From assembly GCA_002425245.1 (NCBI GenBank), contig DILW01000048.1, positions 1-56,884 on the forward strand: a stretch of DNA of 56,884 nucleotides, given 5' to 3'. Each line of letters opens with the position of its first letter. The first letter of the stretch is position 1. This stretch comes from Betaproteobacteria bacterium UBA5582 (GTDB lineage Bacteria; Pseudomonadota; Gammaproteobacteria; Burkholderiales; Rhodocyclaceae). Positions 27,696 to 35,421 of the stretch are shown piece after piece. Position numbers and translations under genes: made by a program. Under the pieces are notes generated by a model, which did no database searches, was not told where the DNA came from, and saw only the letters and a program-made list of their open reading frames with translations.

Positions 27696-28574
27696 TCATT
27701 CCTGTTTGATCCCGAGCAGCTGACCGAGGCGCTTGCGGAAGACGAGGATCAGGCTTGCTGCCAGGATGCCGAGAATTTCCTTCCACAGGGCGAGGATGGC
27801 GTCGAAGCTGTCCTTGCGTGCCACGTCGCCGGCTTCCCTGGCTTCTTCCAGCACGTCCACGGTGACTTCGACCTGCACGGTATTGGTGGTCTTGGGAATG
27901 CGTTTGCCGGTGCAGTCGGGGTTTTCGTAAAGGGCGACCTCGGCGCCGACCGTGTAGTTGCCGCGCTTGCTGGCCTTCAGCGTGAAAACCTTTTCGGCGC
28001 CGGTTTCGTGGATGGTTTCGCAGGCGCTTTCGGGCGGGCTGATTTCCAGGCCCGGTGCAATCGGGGTGATCTTCACGGCGTGACTGAGCGCTGGCAGGCT
28101 CACCTCGGCGCTGTGGGTGCCGGCGCCGGGAACGGGTTTGTAGGCCGGCGCGCCGATCCAGACGCGCATCAGTTGCGGTGGTCCGGGGATGAGCATGCGT
28201 TCCGGGGCGCTGACCTGGGCCAGCCAGGTGTCCAGTTCGCTGGGCGCAGCTCCGGCGGCGGCCGGTGGCGCTTCTGCGCCCGCCGTGGCGGTTGCCGGAT
28301 GGAGCGGGCGCGGCGGGCGGTTTTTGCGGGGGGAGCCCGGCGCGGCCGGGATCGGAGGCGGTGGCGGCATGACCTGCGGGGGCATCGGGGCTGGCGCTGC
28401 CGGTGCGGGTCTGGGGATTGGTTTGGGTGCGGGGTGGGGTGCCGTTGAGGGGAAGTCTTCGCGCTTGACCTCGTCGACGCGCAGCGAACAGGCGTTCAGC
28501 CCGAGGCTGACGAGCAGCGCCAGAAAAATCCCGTTCAGGCGCGAACTGGATGCGGATTTCGGTATGCCGTCCAT
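27696..28574 (-). CDS. Proline-rich lipoprotein with C-terminal membrane helix, unknown function
   Basis: The 292-residue protein begins with a lipoprotein signal (LALLVSLGLNAC, lipobox LNAC, cysteine at about residue 29). It then has a proline-rich stretch of about 60 residues and a beta-rich globular part. It ends with a hydrophobic helix (EILGILAASLILVF) and a basic tail. The lipid anchor and C-terminal helix together suggest it could span the periplasm or sit in the inner membrane twice. I recognise no family. A hairpin downstream of the convergent neighbour at 28636–28660 lies outside it. Confidence 0.7.
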   Translation of the reverse strand: MDGIPKSASSSRLNGIFLALLVSLGLNACSLRVDEVKREDFPSTAPHPAPKPIPRPAPAAPAPMPPQVMPPPPPIPAAPGSPRKNRPPRPLHPATATAGAEAPPAAAGAAPSELDTWLAQVSAPERMLIPGPPQLMRVWIGAPAYKPVPGAGTHSAEVSLPALSHAVKITPIAPGLEISPPESACETIHETGAEKVFTLKASKRGNYTVGAEVALYENPDCTGKRIPKTTNTVQVEVTVDVLEEAREAGDVARKDSFDAILALWKEILGILAASLILVFRKRLGQLLGIKQE

Positions 28575-28635
28575 GATTCCCTCCTAGGTTTTCTTCTGGA
28601 GTTCATTCTGGCATATCGGCATGGCATGGAAACAA

Positions 28636-28660
28636 AAAAAGCGCCACCGGGGCGCTTTTT
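28636..28660 (-). terminator. Rho-independent terminator after suhB
   Basis: AAAAAGCGCC pairs with GGCGCTTTTT around ACCGG, with A and T runs on both sides. It lies 20 bp after the suhB stop on the minus strand. Confidence 0.88.
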
Positions 28661-28680
28661 CCTGGGGGCGAGGTGCTCGT

Positions 28681-29493
28681 TCAGCCGCGTACCGATTCTG
28701 GCAGCTTTTCCTCGATCAGCTTGAGTAGCGGGGCGAAGACCTTGGGCGTGCCGGCGATGACGTTGCCGGTCTCCAGGTAGTTGGCTTCGCCGCGCAGGTC
28801 GCTGACCAGGCCACCAGCCTCGGAGATGAGCAGGGCGCCGGCAGCCATGTCCCACGGCGCCAGCCCGAATTCCCAGAAGCCGTCGTAACGGCCGCAGGCG
28901 ACGTAGGCGAGGTCGAGCGAGGCGGCGCCGGGGCGGCGCTGGCCGGCGGTTTTCTGCGCCAGTTCCTTGAAGATCGACAGGTAGAGGTCGATCTTGTCGA
29001 ATTCACGGTAGGGGAAGCCGGTGCCGATCAGCGCATCGCCGAGCTTGATGCGCCGGGAAACGCGGATGCGGCGTTCGTTGAGGAAGGCGCCGGCGCCCTT
29101 GGAGGCGGTGAACAGTTCGTTGCGGTTGGGGTCGAAGACCACTGCGTGTTCGAGGACGTTGCCGCGGGCCAGGGCAATCGACACGGCGTACTGCGGCAGA
29201 CCGTGGATGAAATTGGTGGTGCCGTCGAGCGGATCGATGATCCACTGGTATTCGGCGTCGCGGCCGGCCCTGGCGGGAGTGGCGCCGGACTCCTCTGCTA
29301 GAATGCCGTAATTCGGATAAGCCTCGCTCAGTACTTCGATGATCGCCGCTTCGGCGGCCTTGTCCACTTCGGTGACGAAGTCGTTCGGCTGCTTGGTCGC
29401 GACCTTGAGCATGTCGAGGTCGTTGGAAGCGCGGTTGATGATCTGGCCGGCGCGACGCGCGGCCTTGACGGCGATATTGATGACTGGATGCAT
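28681..29493 (-). CDS. suhB: Inositol-1-monophosphatase family protein
   Basis: The 270-residue protein has the metal-binding motif WIIDPLDGTTNFIHGLPQYA and the second motif APWDMAAGALLISEAGG of the IMPase family. SuhB hydrolyses inositol monophosphate and, in enterobacteria, also acts in rRNA transcription antitermination. The gene is divergent from trmJ with 69 bp between start codons, a common arrangement in beta- and gammaproteobacteria. Length is typical. Confidence 0.95.
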   Translation of the reverse strand: MHPVINIAVKAARRAGQIINRASNDLDMLKVATKQPNDFVTEVDKAAEAAIIEVLSEAYPNYGILAEESGATPARAGRDAEYQWIIDPLDGTTNFIHGLPQYAVSIALARGNVLEHAVVFDPNRNELFTASKGAGAFLNERRIRVSRRIKLGDALIGTGFPYREFDKIDLYLSIFKELAQKTAGQRRPGAASLDLAYVACGRYDGFWEFGLAPWDMAAGALLISEAGGLVSDLRGEANYLETGNVIAGTPKVFAPLLKLIEEKLPESVRG

Positions 29494-29562
29494 GGCTTAT
29501 GAAAGAGCGATCGGTTGGCCACGGCCAGCCGATTCATATTTGGAAAGCGCGGATTTTACACC

Positions 29563-30324
29563 ATGAAACCAGAAGTCCTGTTGTCCCGCATCAGGGTGGT
29601 GTTGTGCCGCCCCAGCCACCCGGGAAACATCGGCGCGGCGGCGCGGGCAATGAAGACCATGGGCCTGTCCGACCTGCGTCTGGTCAGCCCGAAACAGTTT
29701 CCCGATCCGGAAGCCGATACCCGGGCGACCGGCGCGGTCGATCTGCTGGCCGCCGCGAAAGTCAGCGCTACGCTGGCCGAAGCCTTGCACGGCAGTGTCT
29801 TCGCCGTGGCGCTGTCGGCGCGGCAGCGCGATCTCGGGCCGGCCGTCGGGACGCCGCGTGAGACCATGTCGCGTCTGCTCGACTATGCCGGCCAGGGTGA
29901 GGTGGCGCTGGTCTTCGGCAACGAGACGATGGGGCTCTCCAACGAGGAAGTGTTGCAGTGTCAGGCCGCGGTCACCATCCCGACCAATCCCGATTTCAGT
30001 TCCTTGAACCTTGGCGCCGCCGTCCAGGTGCTCTGCTACGAATGCCGGATGGCGGCGTTTTCGGGTGCCGCGCCGCTGCGCGAGCAACTGACCACCCCAT
30101 TCACCGCACCACCGGCCACCCACGACGAGATCGAGGGCCTGTACGGCCACCTGGAAGCGGTGATGACCGAGACCGGCTTCTTCAACCCGGCCCAGCCCGG
30201 CCGTCTGCTGCCCAAGTTGCGCCGCCTGTTCGGGCGGGCCCAACTGGAACGGGACGAGGTCAATATCCTGCGCGGTATCCTGGCGGCGACGCAGCAGCGC
30301 ACCGGGCACGGTCGCAAGGACTAG
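29563..30324 (+). CDS. trmJ: tRNA (cytidine/uridine-2'-O-)-methyltransferase TrmJ
   Basis: TrmJ methylates the 2'-O of position 32 in tRNA anticodon loops. The 253-residue SPOUT protein has RVVLCRPSHPGNIGAAARAM at the start and ALVFGNETMGLSNEEVLQC and IPTNPDFSSLNLGAAVQVL, which form the SAM-binding trefoil knot. The start MKPEVLLSRI at 29563 fits homology; a methionine 48 bp upstream is less likely. Its 3' end overlaps the convergent yaiI gene by four bases. Confidence 0.93.
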   Translation: MKPEVLLSRIRVVLCRPSHPGNIGAAARAMKTMGLSDLRLVSPKQFPDPEADTRATGAVDLLAAAKVSATLAEALHGSVFAVALSARQRDLGPAVGTPRETMSRLLDYAGQGEVALVFGNETMGLSNEEVLQCQAAVTIPTNPDFSSLNLGAAVQVLCYECRMAAFSGAAPLREQLTTPFTAPPATHDEIEGLYGHLEAVMTETGFFNPAQPGRLLPKLRRLFGRAQLERDEVNILRGILAATQQRTGHGRKD

Positions 30325-30770
30325 CCGGGAAGCTTGGCCAGGAAACGGTCGAGCTGGTTGGCGAAGGCCTGCCGGTCGGCCTGGCTGAAGACTGCCGGAC
30401 CGCCGGTTTCGATGCCGGCAGCGCGCAGGCCTTCCATGAAGTCACGCATGTTCAGGCGCTCACGGATGGTCGCGGTGGTGTACAGCTCGCCGCGTGGGTT
30501 GAGCGCGTGGGCGCCGCGCTCGATGACTTGCGCGGCCAGCGGGATGTCGGCGGTGACGACGAGGTCGCCAGCGGCCAGTTGGTCGACGATGTGCGCGTCG
30601 GCGACATCGAAACCGCTGGCTACCTGGATGGCGCGGATGAACCTAGACGGCGGCGTGCGCAGCATCTGGTTGGCGACCAGGGTGGTGCGGATCTGCTTGC
30701 GCTCGGCGGCGCGGTAGATGATTTCCTTGATGACGCCGGGGCAGGCGTCGGCATCGACCCAAATCTGCAT
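30321..30770 (-). CDS. YaiI/YqxD family protein (DUF188)
   Basis: The 149-residue protein has the DUF188 signature MQIWVDADACPGVIKEII and DAHIVDQLAAGDLVVTADIPLA, a PIN-like fold with conserved aspartates. Its enzymatic role is not established. It is the last gene of a psd–mnmH–orf–yaiI operon, separated by one base from the membrane protein upstream, and overlaps the end of trmJ by four bases. Confidence 0.9.
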   Translation of the reverse strand: MQIWVDADACPGVIKEIIYRAAERKQIRTTLVANQMLRTPPSRFIRAIQVASGFDVADAHIVDQLAAGDLVVTADIPLAAQVIERGAHALNPRGELYTTATIRERLNMRDFMEGLRAAGIETGGPAVFSQADRQAFANQLDRFLAKLPG

Positions 30771-30771
30771 T

Positions 30772-31077
30772 TCAGTCGCTGAAACCTAGCCAGGCGGCGA
30801 GACCGAAGAAGACGATCATCAGGTAGCCGGCGATGCCGCCGATCAACATTTGCCGGTCGCCTTTGCGGCCGAGGGGGAGCATTTCGGTGACCGCGACGCG
30901 GCGCCCGTAGCGGGCTTCGCCGGCCTGACCGATGCGGATGGAAACCAGCGCAGCGGCAACGCCGAGGGTGATCAGTAGCGGCACCGGTGTGTATGCCCAG
31001 GCGATCCACAGCATCGGCAGGAAGATGGCGAGGGCGCTGATGCTGCGCATCAGCAGGATGGCGCTTTGCTTGTTCAT
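30772..31077 (-). CDS. Small predicted inner-membrane protein, unknown function
   Basis: The 101-residue protein has three hydrophobic helices (ALAIFLPMLWIAWAY, LLITLGVAAALV and GYLMIVFFGLAAWLGF), with a basic loop between the second and third. I recognise no family. It overlaps the mnmH stop by four bases (ATGA) and is followed after one base by the yaiI stop–start region, so it belongs to the same operon. Confidence 0.75.
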   Translation of the reverse strand: MNKQSAILLMRSISALAIFLPMLWIAWAYTPVPLLITLGVAAALVSIRIGQAGEARYGRRVAVTEMLPLGRKGDRQMLIGGIAGYLMIVFFGLAAWLGFSD

Positions 31078-32141
31078 GCGGACTCCATTAGCAGGGTGGC
31101 GAGCCGGGCGATGTCGCCGGCGTCGAGGGTATGGGCGGTGAGGCTGCGGCTGGGTGCGACGGCGTAGTCGCGCTGCCGGGCACGCGCGTAGAGCGGATCG
31201 TAATGCAGGCGCAGCAACGATTCGGTGAGCGCCGGGAAATCCTGAGCATCGATCTGCTCATGCCAGCAGGCAAGTTGTTCGCTGCCAACCAGTGGGCGCA
31301 GGGTGTCGAGATGTTGCTTGAGGCTGGCCGGGTCGAGTGTGAAGTAATCGTAGTCGCGCAGCAGGAAAGCGACCCGCTCGGCCAGGCCGGCTTCGATCTG
31401 CCAGGCGCCGGCCGCCTGCATGGCTGTAAACAGCGCTTCCGGCAGGCGTAGCTTGCCGATCTTGCGTGATTCGGCTTCGACGAACACCGGGCGGGCCGGG
31501 TCGAAAGCGCGCAACTGGTGCCAGATACAGGTTTCGAACCACTTCTGCGAGGGTTGCGGCTGGCCGGGAAGGCGGCCGAGCACCGAACCCTTGTGGCAGG
31601 CCAGCTCCTCGAGGTCGAGAACCTGTCCGCCACGGGCGGCGACCGCCTGCAGGATGCGGGTCTTGGCCGAGCCGGTCGGACCGTTGATGAGCTGGAAGCG
31701 GAAACGGCCGGGCAGGGTTTCCAGGCTGTCCAGCACATGGCTGCGGAAAGTCTTGTAGCCGCCGTCGAGCTGGCAGGCATCCCAGCCGATCGAGCGGAAC
31801 ACGGTGGTCATCGCGCCCGAGCGCATGCCGCCGCGCCAGCAAACGATCAGCGGGCGCCAGCCCTTGTCGCGGTCGAGAAAGCGCTCGCGCAGGTGGCTGG
31901 CGATGTTGGCCGAAATGTAGGCGGCACCCAGCTTCTTGGCGACGAAGGGCGACACCTGCTTGTACAGGGTGCCGATCTCGGCGCGCTGCGCATCGTCGAG
32001 CACCGGGCAGGAAATGGCGCCGGGAATGTGATCATCGGCGAACTCGGCCGGTGAGCGGACATCGATGATGGTGTCGAAATCACCCAGTTCGTCCAGCGTG
32101 GCGACGCCCTTGCGGCGCCGCACCGAATCGGCTGCGCCCAT
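31074..32141 (-). CDS. mnmH: tRNA 2-selenouridine synthase
   Basis: MnmH replaces sulfur with selenium at the wobble uridine of certain tRNAs via a geranylated intermediate. The 355-residue protein has an N-terminal rhodanese domain with catalytic Cys in LIVCWRGGMRSGA (about residue 99) and a P-loop GPTGSAKT near residue 154. The start at 32141 (MGAADSVRR) is four bases after the psd stop; an in-frame ATG at 32219 would overlap psd. Its presence suggests selenium use, and the partner selD is not in this window. Confidence 0.93.
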   Translation of the reverse strand: MGAADSVRRRKGVATLDELGDFDTIIDVRSPAEFADDHIPGAISCPVLDDAQRAEIGTLYKQVSPFVAKKLGAAYISANIASHLRERFLDRDKGWRPLIVCWRGGMRSGAMTTVFRSIGWDACQLDGGYKTFRSHVLDSLETLPGRFRFQLINGPTGSAKTRILQAVAARGGQVLDLEELACHKGSVLGRLPGQPQPSQKWFETCIWHQLRAFDPARPVFVEAESRKIGKLRLPEALFTAMQAAGAWQIEAGLAERVAFLLRDYDYFTLDPASLKQHLDTLRPLVGSEQLACWHEQIDAQDFPALTESLLRLHYDPLYARARQRDYAVAPSRSLTAHTLDAGDIARLATLLMESA

Positions 32142-32145
32142 CCGC

Positions 32146-33003
32146 TCAGCCAGCCTTGTTGCCCATCGCTTCGCCCATGCGGATGGCGCGGGCGGGCGCC
32201 CAGTCGGGGTTGAAGGCAAGCGTGTTCTTCGGAAACAGCATGACCACGGTGGAGCCGAGCAGGAAACGGCCCATTTCCTCGCCCTTCTTCAGCCTGACCA
32301 CGGTCTCGCCGTTGTAGCGCCATTCGCGGACGACGCCCGGGCGCGGCGGATTGACCGTGCCATGCCAGACGGTGGCCATGCTGCCGACGATGGTGGCACC
32401 GACCAGTACCAGCACGAAGGGACCGCTGGCGGTGTCGAAGACGCAGACGACGCGCTCGTTGCGCGCGAACAAGCCGGGCACGCCGCGGGCGGTGGTCGGG
32501 TTGACCGAGAACAGCGCGCCGGGAACGTGGATCATCCGCGTCAACTGGCCGTCGCAGGGCATGTGGATGCGGTGGTAGTCGCGCGGGCTGAGGTAAAGCG
32601 TGGCGAAACTGCCGTTCTCGAACTGTGCGGCCAGTTCGCGGTCGCCACCGACCAGGGCGGTAGTCGAATAACTGTGGCCCTTGGCCTGGAACACCTGGTC
32701 GCGCTCGATCGCGCCAAACTGGCTGATCGCCCCATCCACCGGGCAGAGGAAGTCGGCAGCGGCCGGCAGGCGGGCGTTGTCCTTGAGCGGCCGGGTGAAA
32801 AACTCGTTGAAGCTCTTGTAGCTGGCGACGTCCGGATTGGCTGCCTCGGCCATGTTCACCCCGTAGCGCCCGACAAACCAGCGGATCACCGCGGTTGTCA
32901 GCGCACCGGCTTCAGCCGAAGCCAGCCAGCCGGCGAGGCGGGTCAGTGCAAGTTTGGGCAGGAGGTATTGAGGGAGGACGGCAAGACGGTCGGACACAGG
33001 CAT
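32146..33003 (-). CDS. psd: Phosphatidylserine decarboxylase proenzyme
   Basis: Psd makes phosphatidylethanolamine at the inner membrane. The 285-residue protein has FNEFFTRPLKDNARL, the conserved His in YLSPRDYHRIHMPCDG and the self-cleavage site LGST near residue 250, where the chain splits between Gly and Ser to form the pyruvoyl group. It heads the psd–mnmH–orf–yaiI operon and is divergent from the FIST gene. Confidence 0.95.
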   Translation of the reverse strand: MPVSDRLAVLPQYLLPKLALTRLAGWLASAEAGALTTAVIRWFVGRYGVNMAEAANPDVASYKSFNEFFTRPLKDNARLPAAADFLCPVDGAISQFGAIERDQVFQAKGHSYSTTALVGGDRELAAQFENGSFATLYLSPRDYHRIHMPCDGQLTRMIHVPGALFSVNPTTARGVPGLFARNERVVCVFDTASGPFVLVLVGATIVGSMATVWHGTVNPPRPGVVREWRYNGETVVRLKKGEEMGRFLLGSTVVMLFPKNTLAFNPDWAPARAIRMGEAMGNKAG

Positions 33004-33055
33004 ATTTCCAGTACAAAACCGGGCGATTATACGGGGTCGACCAAGTTAAACGGTG

Positions 33056-33076
33056 TTGCCTCCATGGTGGAGGCAA
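33056..33076. promoter_or_regulatory. Long palindrome directly before the FIST operon –35 element
   Basis: TTGCCTCCA and TGGAGGCAA are perfect nine-base inverted arms around TGG. The palindrome ends right at the –35 (TTGACT, 33077–33082). No T-tract follows, so it is a better operator candidate than a terminator. Confidence 0.55.
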
Positions 33077-33104
33077 TTGACTAATACAATCGATGCGGGA
33101 TACT
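33077..33104 (+). promoter_or_regulatory. Predicted promoter of the FIST–kinase operon
   Basis: TTGACT at 33077–33082 and GATACT at 33099–33104 are separated by 16 bp. Transcription would begin near 33111, leaving about 28 bases before the ATG at 33139. Confidence 0.55.
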
Positions 33105-33138
33105 GGTCGTTGCGTGCTTAACATTACATGCGGGGGAG

Positions 33139-34290
33139 ATGAAAATGAAAGCCGCCAGATACATGCACCGTGGACATTCGGATGCGGTCGAGGCGAGAGC
33201 GGCGGTGGCGGAGCTTCATGCGCAGGTGGCGCGGCCGGGGCTGGAAATGCTGCTGTTTTTCTGTTCGTCGGCGTACGATCTGGATGCGCTGGCCGACGAA
33301 ATCAATCGCTGTTTTGCCGGGGTGCCGGTAGTCGGTTGCACTTCCGCCGGTGAAATCGGACCGTCGGGTTATCTGGCCCATTCCCTGGTCGGCGTTGGTT
33401 TTTCGGCACAGGCATTTGCTGCCGAGGCGGGCCGTATCGATACCCTGAGTACTTTCGATATCGCTGCCGGACGCGCTTTTGCCGAAGGCCTGCTTGATCG
33501 CCTTGAGGCGCGTCGGTACGGCGGAAAGGCATTCGGGCTGATGTTGATCGACGGCTTGTCCCTGCGCGAGGAGCCGGTGGCCCATGCGTTCCAGGACGGG
33601 CTCGGGGCGGTGCCGATGTTCGGCGGTTCGGCCGGCGATGATCTGAAATTTCAGCGTACCTGGGTATTTCACGAAGGGCGTTTTCATACCGACAGTGCGC
33701 TCTTGTTGCTGATGTCCACAGCGCTGCCTTTCCGCATCCTGCGCAGTCAGCATTTTGTTGCCGATAGCGAACGTATGGTGGTTACCGAAGTCGATGCGCC
33801 ACGACGCATCGTTCGCGAAATCAATGGCCGGCCAGCGGTGGAAGAATATGCCCGGCTGATTGGTGTCGCCCCCGGACAGCTGACCCCCAGGCATTTCGCC
33901 AGCCGGCCGGTGGTCGTGATGATCGAAGGCGACGAATTCGTGCGTTCCATTCAACACGCCAATCCGGACGGTAGCCTGAGTTTTTATTGTGCGATCGACG
34001 AAGGGGTCGTCTTGCGTGTGGCTCACGGCGTCGATCTGCTGGCCAGGATGGAGACGGCGTTTGCCGAAGCCGAGCGGGAGCTCGGAAATATCGAGGGTGC
34101 GCTGGTCTGCGACTGTATCCTGCGCAAACTGGAAATGTCGCGTAACGGCAGGAAGGCCGCAGCAAGTGCCTTGTTTCAGCGTTTTCGGGCTCTCGGTTTC
34201 AGCACCTATGGCGAACAGATCGGCGGCGTGCATATCAACCAGACCTTGACCGGCATCGTCATTGGTTGCGCGGAGGCCGATCATGACTGA
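33139..34290 (+). CDS. FIST domain signal-sensing protein
   Basis: The 383-residue protein has a FIST-N domain (about residues 30–225, with VVGCTSAGEIGPSGY and PMFGGSAGDDLKF) and a FIST-C domain (about 230–370, ending FSTYGEQIGGVHINQTLTG). FIST proteins are soluble sensors thought to bind amino acids or other small ligands and to act with a kinase or cyclase. Here a histidine kinase gene overlaps its 3' end by eight bases, so it is probably the sensory partner. There is no signal peptide or membrane helix. Confidence 0.93.
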   Translation: MKMKAARYMHRGHSDAVEARAAVAELHAQVARPGLEMLLFFCSSAYDLDALADEINRCFAGVPVVGCTSAGEIGPSGYLAHSLVGVGFSAQAFAAEAGRIDTLSTFDIAAGRAFAEGLLDRLEARRYGGKAFGLMLIDGLSLREEPVAHAFQDGLGAVPMFGGSAGDDLKFQRTWVFHEGRFHTDSALLLLMSTALPFRILRSQHFVADSERMVVTEVDAPRRIVREINGRPAVEEYARLIGVAPGQLTPRHFASRPVVVMIEGDEFVRSIQHANPDGSLSFYCAIDEGVVLRVAHGVDLLARMETAFAEAERELGNIEGALVCDCILRKLEMSRNGRKAAASALFQRFRALGFSTYGEQIGGVHINQTLTGIVIGCAEADHD

Positions 34291-35353
34291 ATCGGTACTT
34301 CCTGACAGTGAAGCCGAGTTGCGGGCGGAAATCGTCCGCTTGAACAAGATCGTTACTGCGTTGATGAATCATGCCGAACGCGAGGCCGGTGCGCGGCGGA
34401 GTAACTTCGGCCTGTTCCAGAACGCGGTGACGCTGGAAAACCAGGTTCGTCGCCGCACTGCCGAGCTGCAAGCGGCCTTGCGCGAGAACGAGCGCATCAA
34501 TCGCGACCTGACCCGGGAGCGCGAGGAACAGCGTGTTCTGATCAAGCAGCTGGAAGAGGCGCACAATCAGCTCCTGCAAGCCGAGAAACTGGCGTCCATC
34601 GGCCAGTTGGCCGCAGGTGTGGCGCATGAGGTGAATAATCCGATCGGCTTCGTCAATTCCAACCTCGGCACCCTGAAACAGTACATCGGCGATCTGTTCG
34701 AGCTGATCGATGCTTACCAGCATCTGGAGCCTGAACTGCCGGTGAGCTCGCGCGAAGGGATCAAGGCACTCAGGGACAGGATCGAACTGCCTTTCCTGCG
34801 CGAAGACCTGCCATCATTGATTACCGAGTCGATCGACGGAACCGCGCGCGTCCGGCGCATCGTTCAGGATCTGCGCGATTTCTCGCGGGAGGGGGATGCG
34901 GACTGGCATACGGTAGACATCCATGCCGGCCTGGAGAGCACCCTCAACGTGGTGTCGAGCGAAATCAGGTACAAGGCCGATATCGAACGCGATTATGGCC
35001 AGTTGCCGGAGATTTACTGCCTGCCATCACAGTTGAACCAGGTGTTCCTCAACCTGCTGCTCAACGCTGCGCAGGCCATTCCCGAGCACGGCACCATCAC
35101 GCTGCGGACGCGTTGTCAGGACGGCCAGGTGTTCATCAGCGTAAGCGACACCGGTGCCGGCATCGCGCCCGAACACCTGGACCGGATTTTCGATCCTTTT
35201 TTTACCACCAAGCCGGTAGGCAAGGGGGTAGGTCTGGGCTTGTCGGTCACTTACGGCATCGTCGAGAAACACGGCGGTCGCATCGAGGTCGACAGCGTGC
35301 CGGGCAAGGGCAGCACGTTTACGATTTGCCTGCCGGTTCGGCAGGGGGCGTAG
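34283..35353 (+). CDS. Soluble histidine kinase partner of the FIST protein
   Basis: The 356-residue protein has no membrane helix. It begins with a coiled coil (about residues 10–105) leading into the H-box GQLAAGVAHEVNNPIGFVNS. The ATPase domain has N-box QVFLNLLLNAAQAI and DTGAGIAPEHLDRIF followed by FFTTKPVGKGVGLGLSV. The start at 34283 has GGAGG 11 bases upstream and overlaps the FIST gene by eight bases. It has no input domain of its own, consistent with the FIST protein supplying the signal. No response regulator is nearby. Confidence 0.92.
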   Translation: MTESVLPDSEAELRAEIVRLNKIVTALMNHAEREAGARRSNFGLFQNAVTLENQVRRRTAELQAALRENERINRDLTREREEQRVLIKQLEEAHNQLLQAEKLASIGQLAAGVAHEVNNPIGFVNSNLGTLKQYIGDLFELIDAYQHLEPELPVSSREGIKALRDRIELPFLREDLPSLITESIDGTARVRRIVQDLRDFSREGDADWHTVDIHAGLESTLNVVSSEIRYKADIERDYGQLPEIYCLPSQLNQVFLNLLLNAAQAIPEHGTITLRTRCQDGQVFISVSDTGAGIAPEHLDRIFDPFFTTKPVGKGVGLGLSVTYGIVEKHGGRIEVDSVPGKGSTFTICLPVRQGA

Positions 35354-35421
35354 GACTCCGGGTTTTTCTGAGTTGGGTTTGACCGGGAGGCGGCAGGAAC
35401 CTTGTCTAGCGCTAGTGCCGA

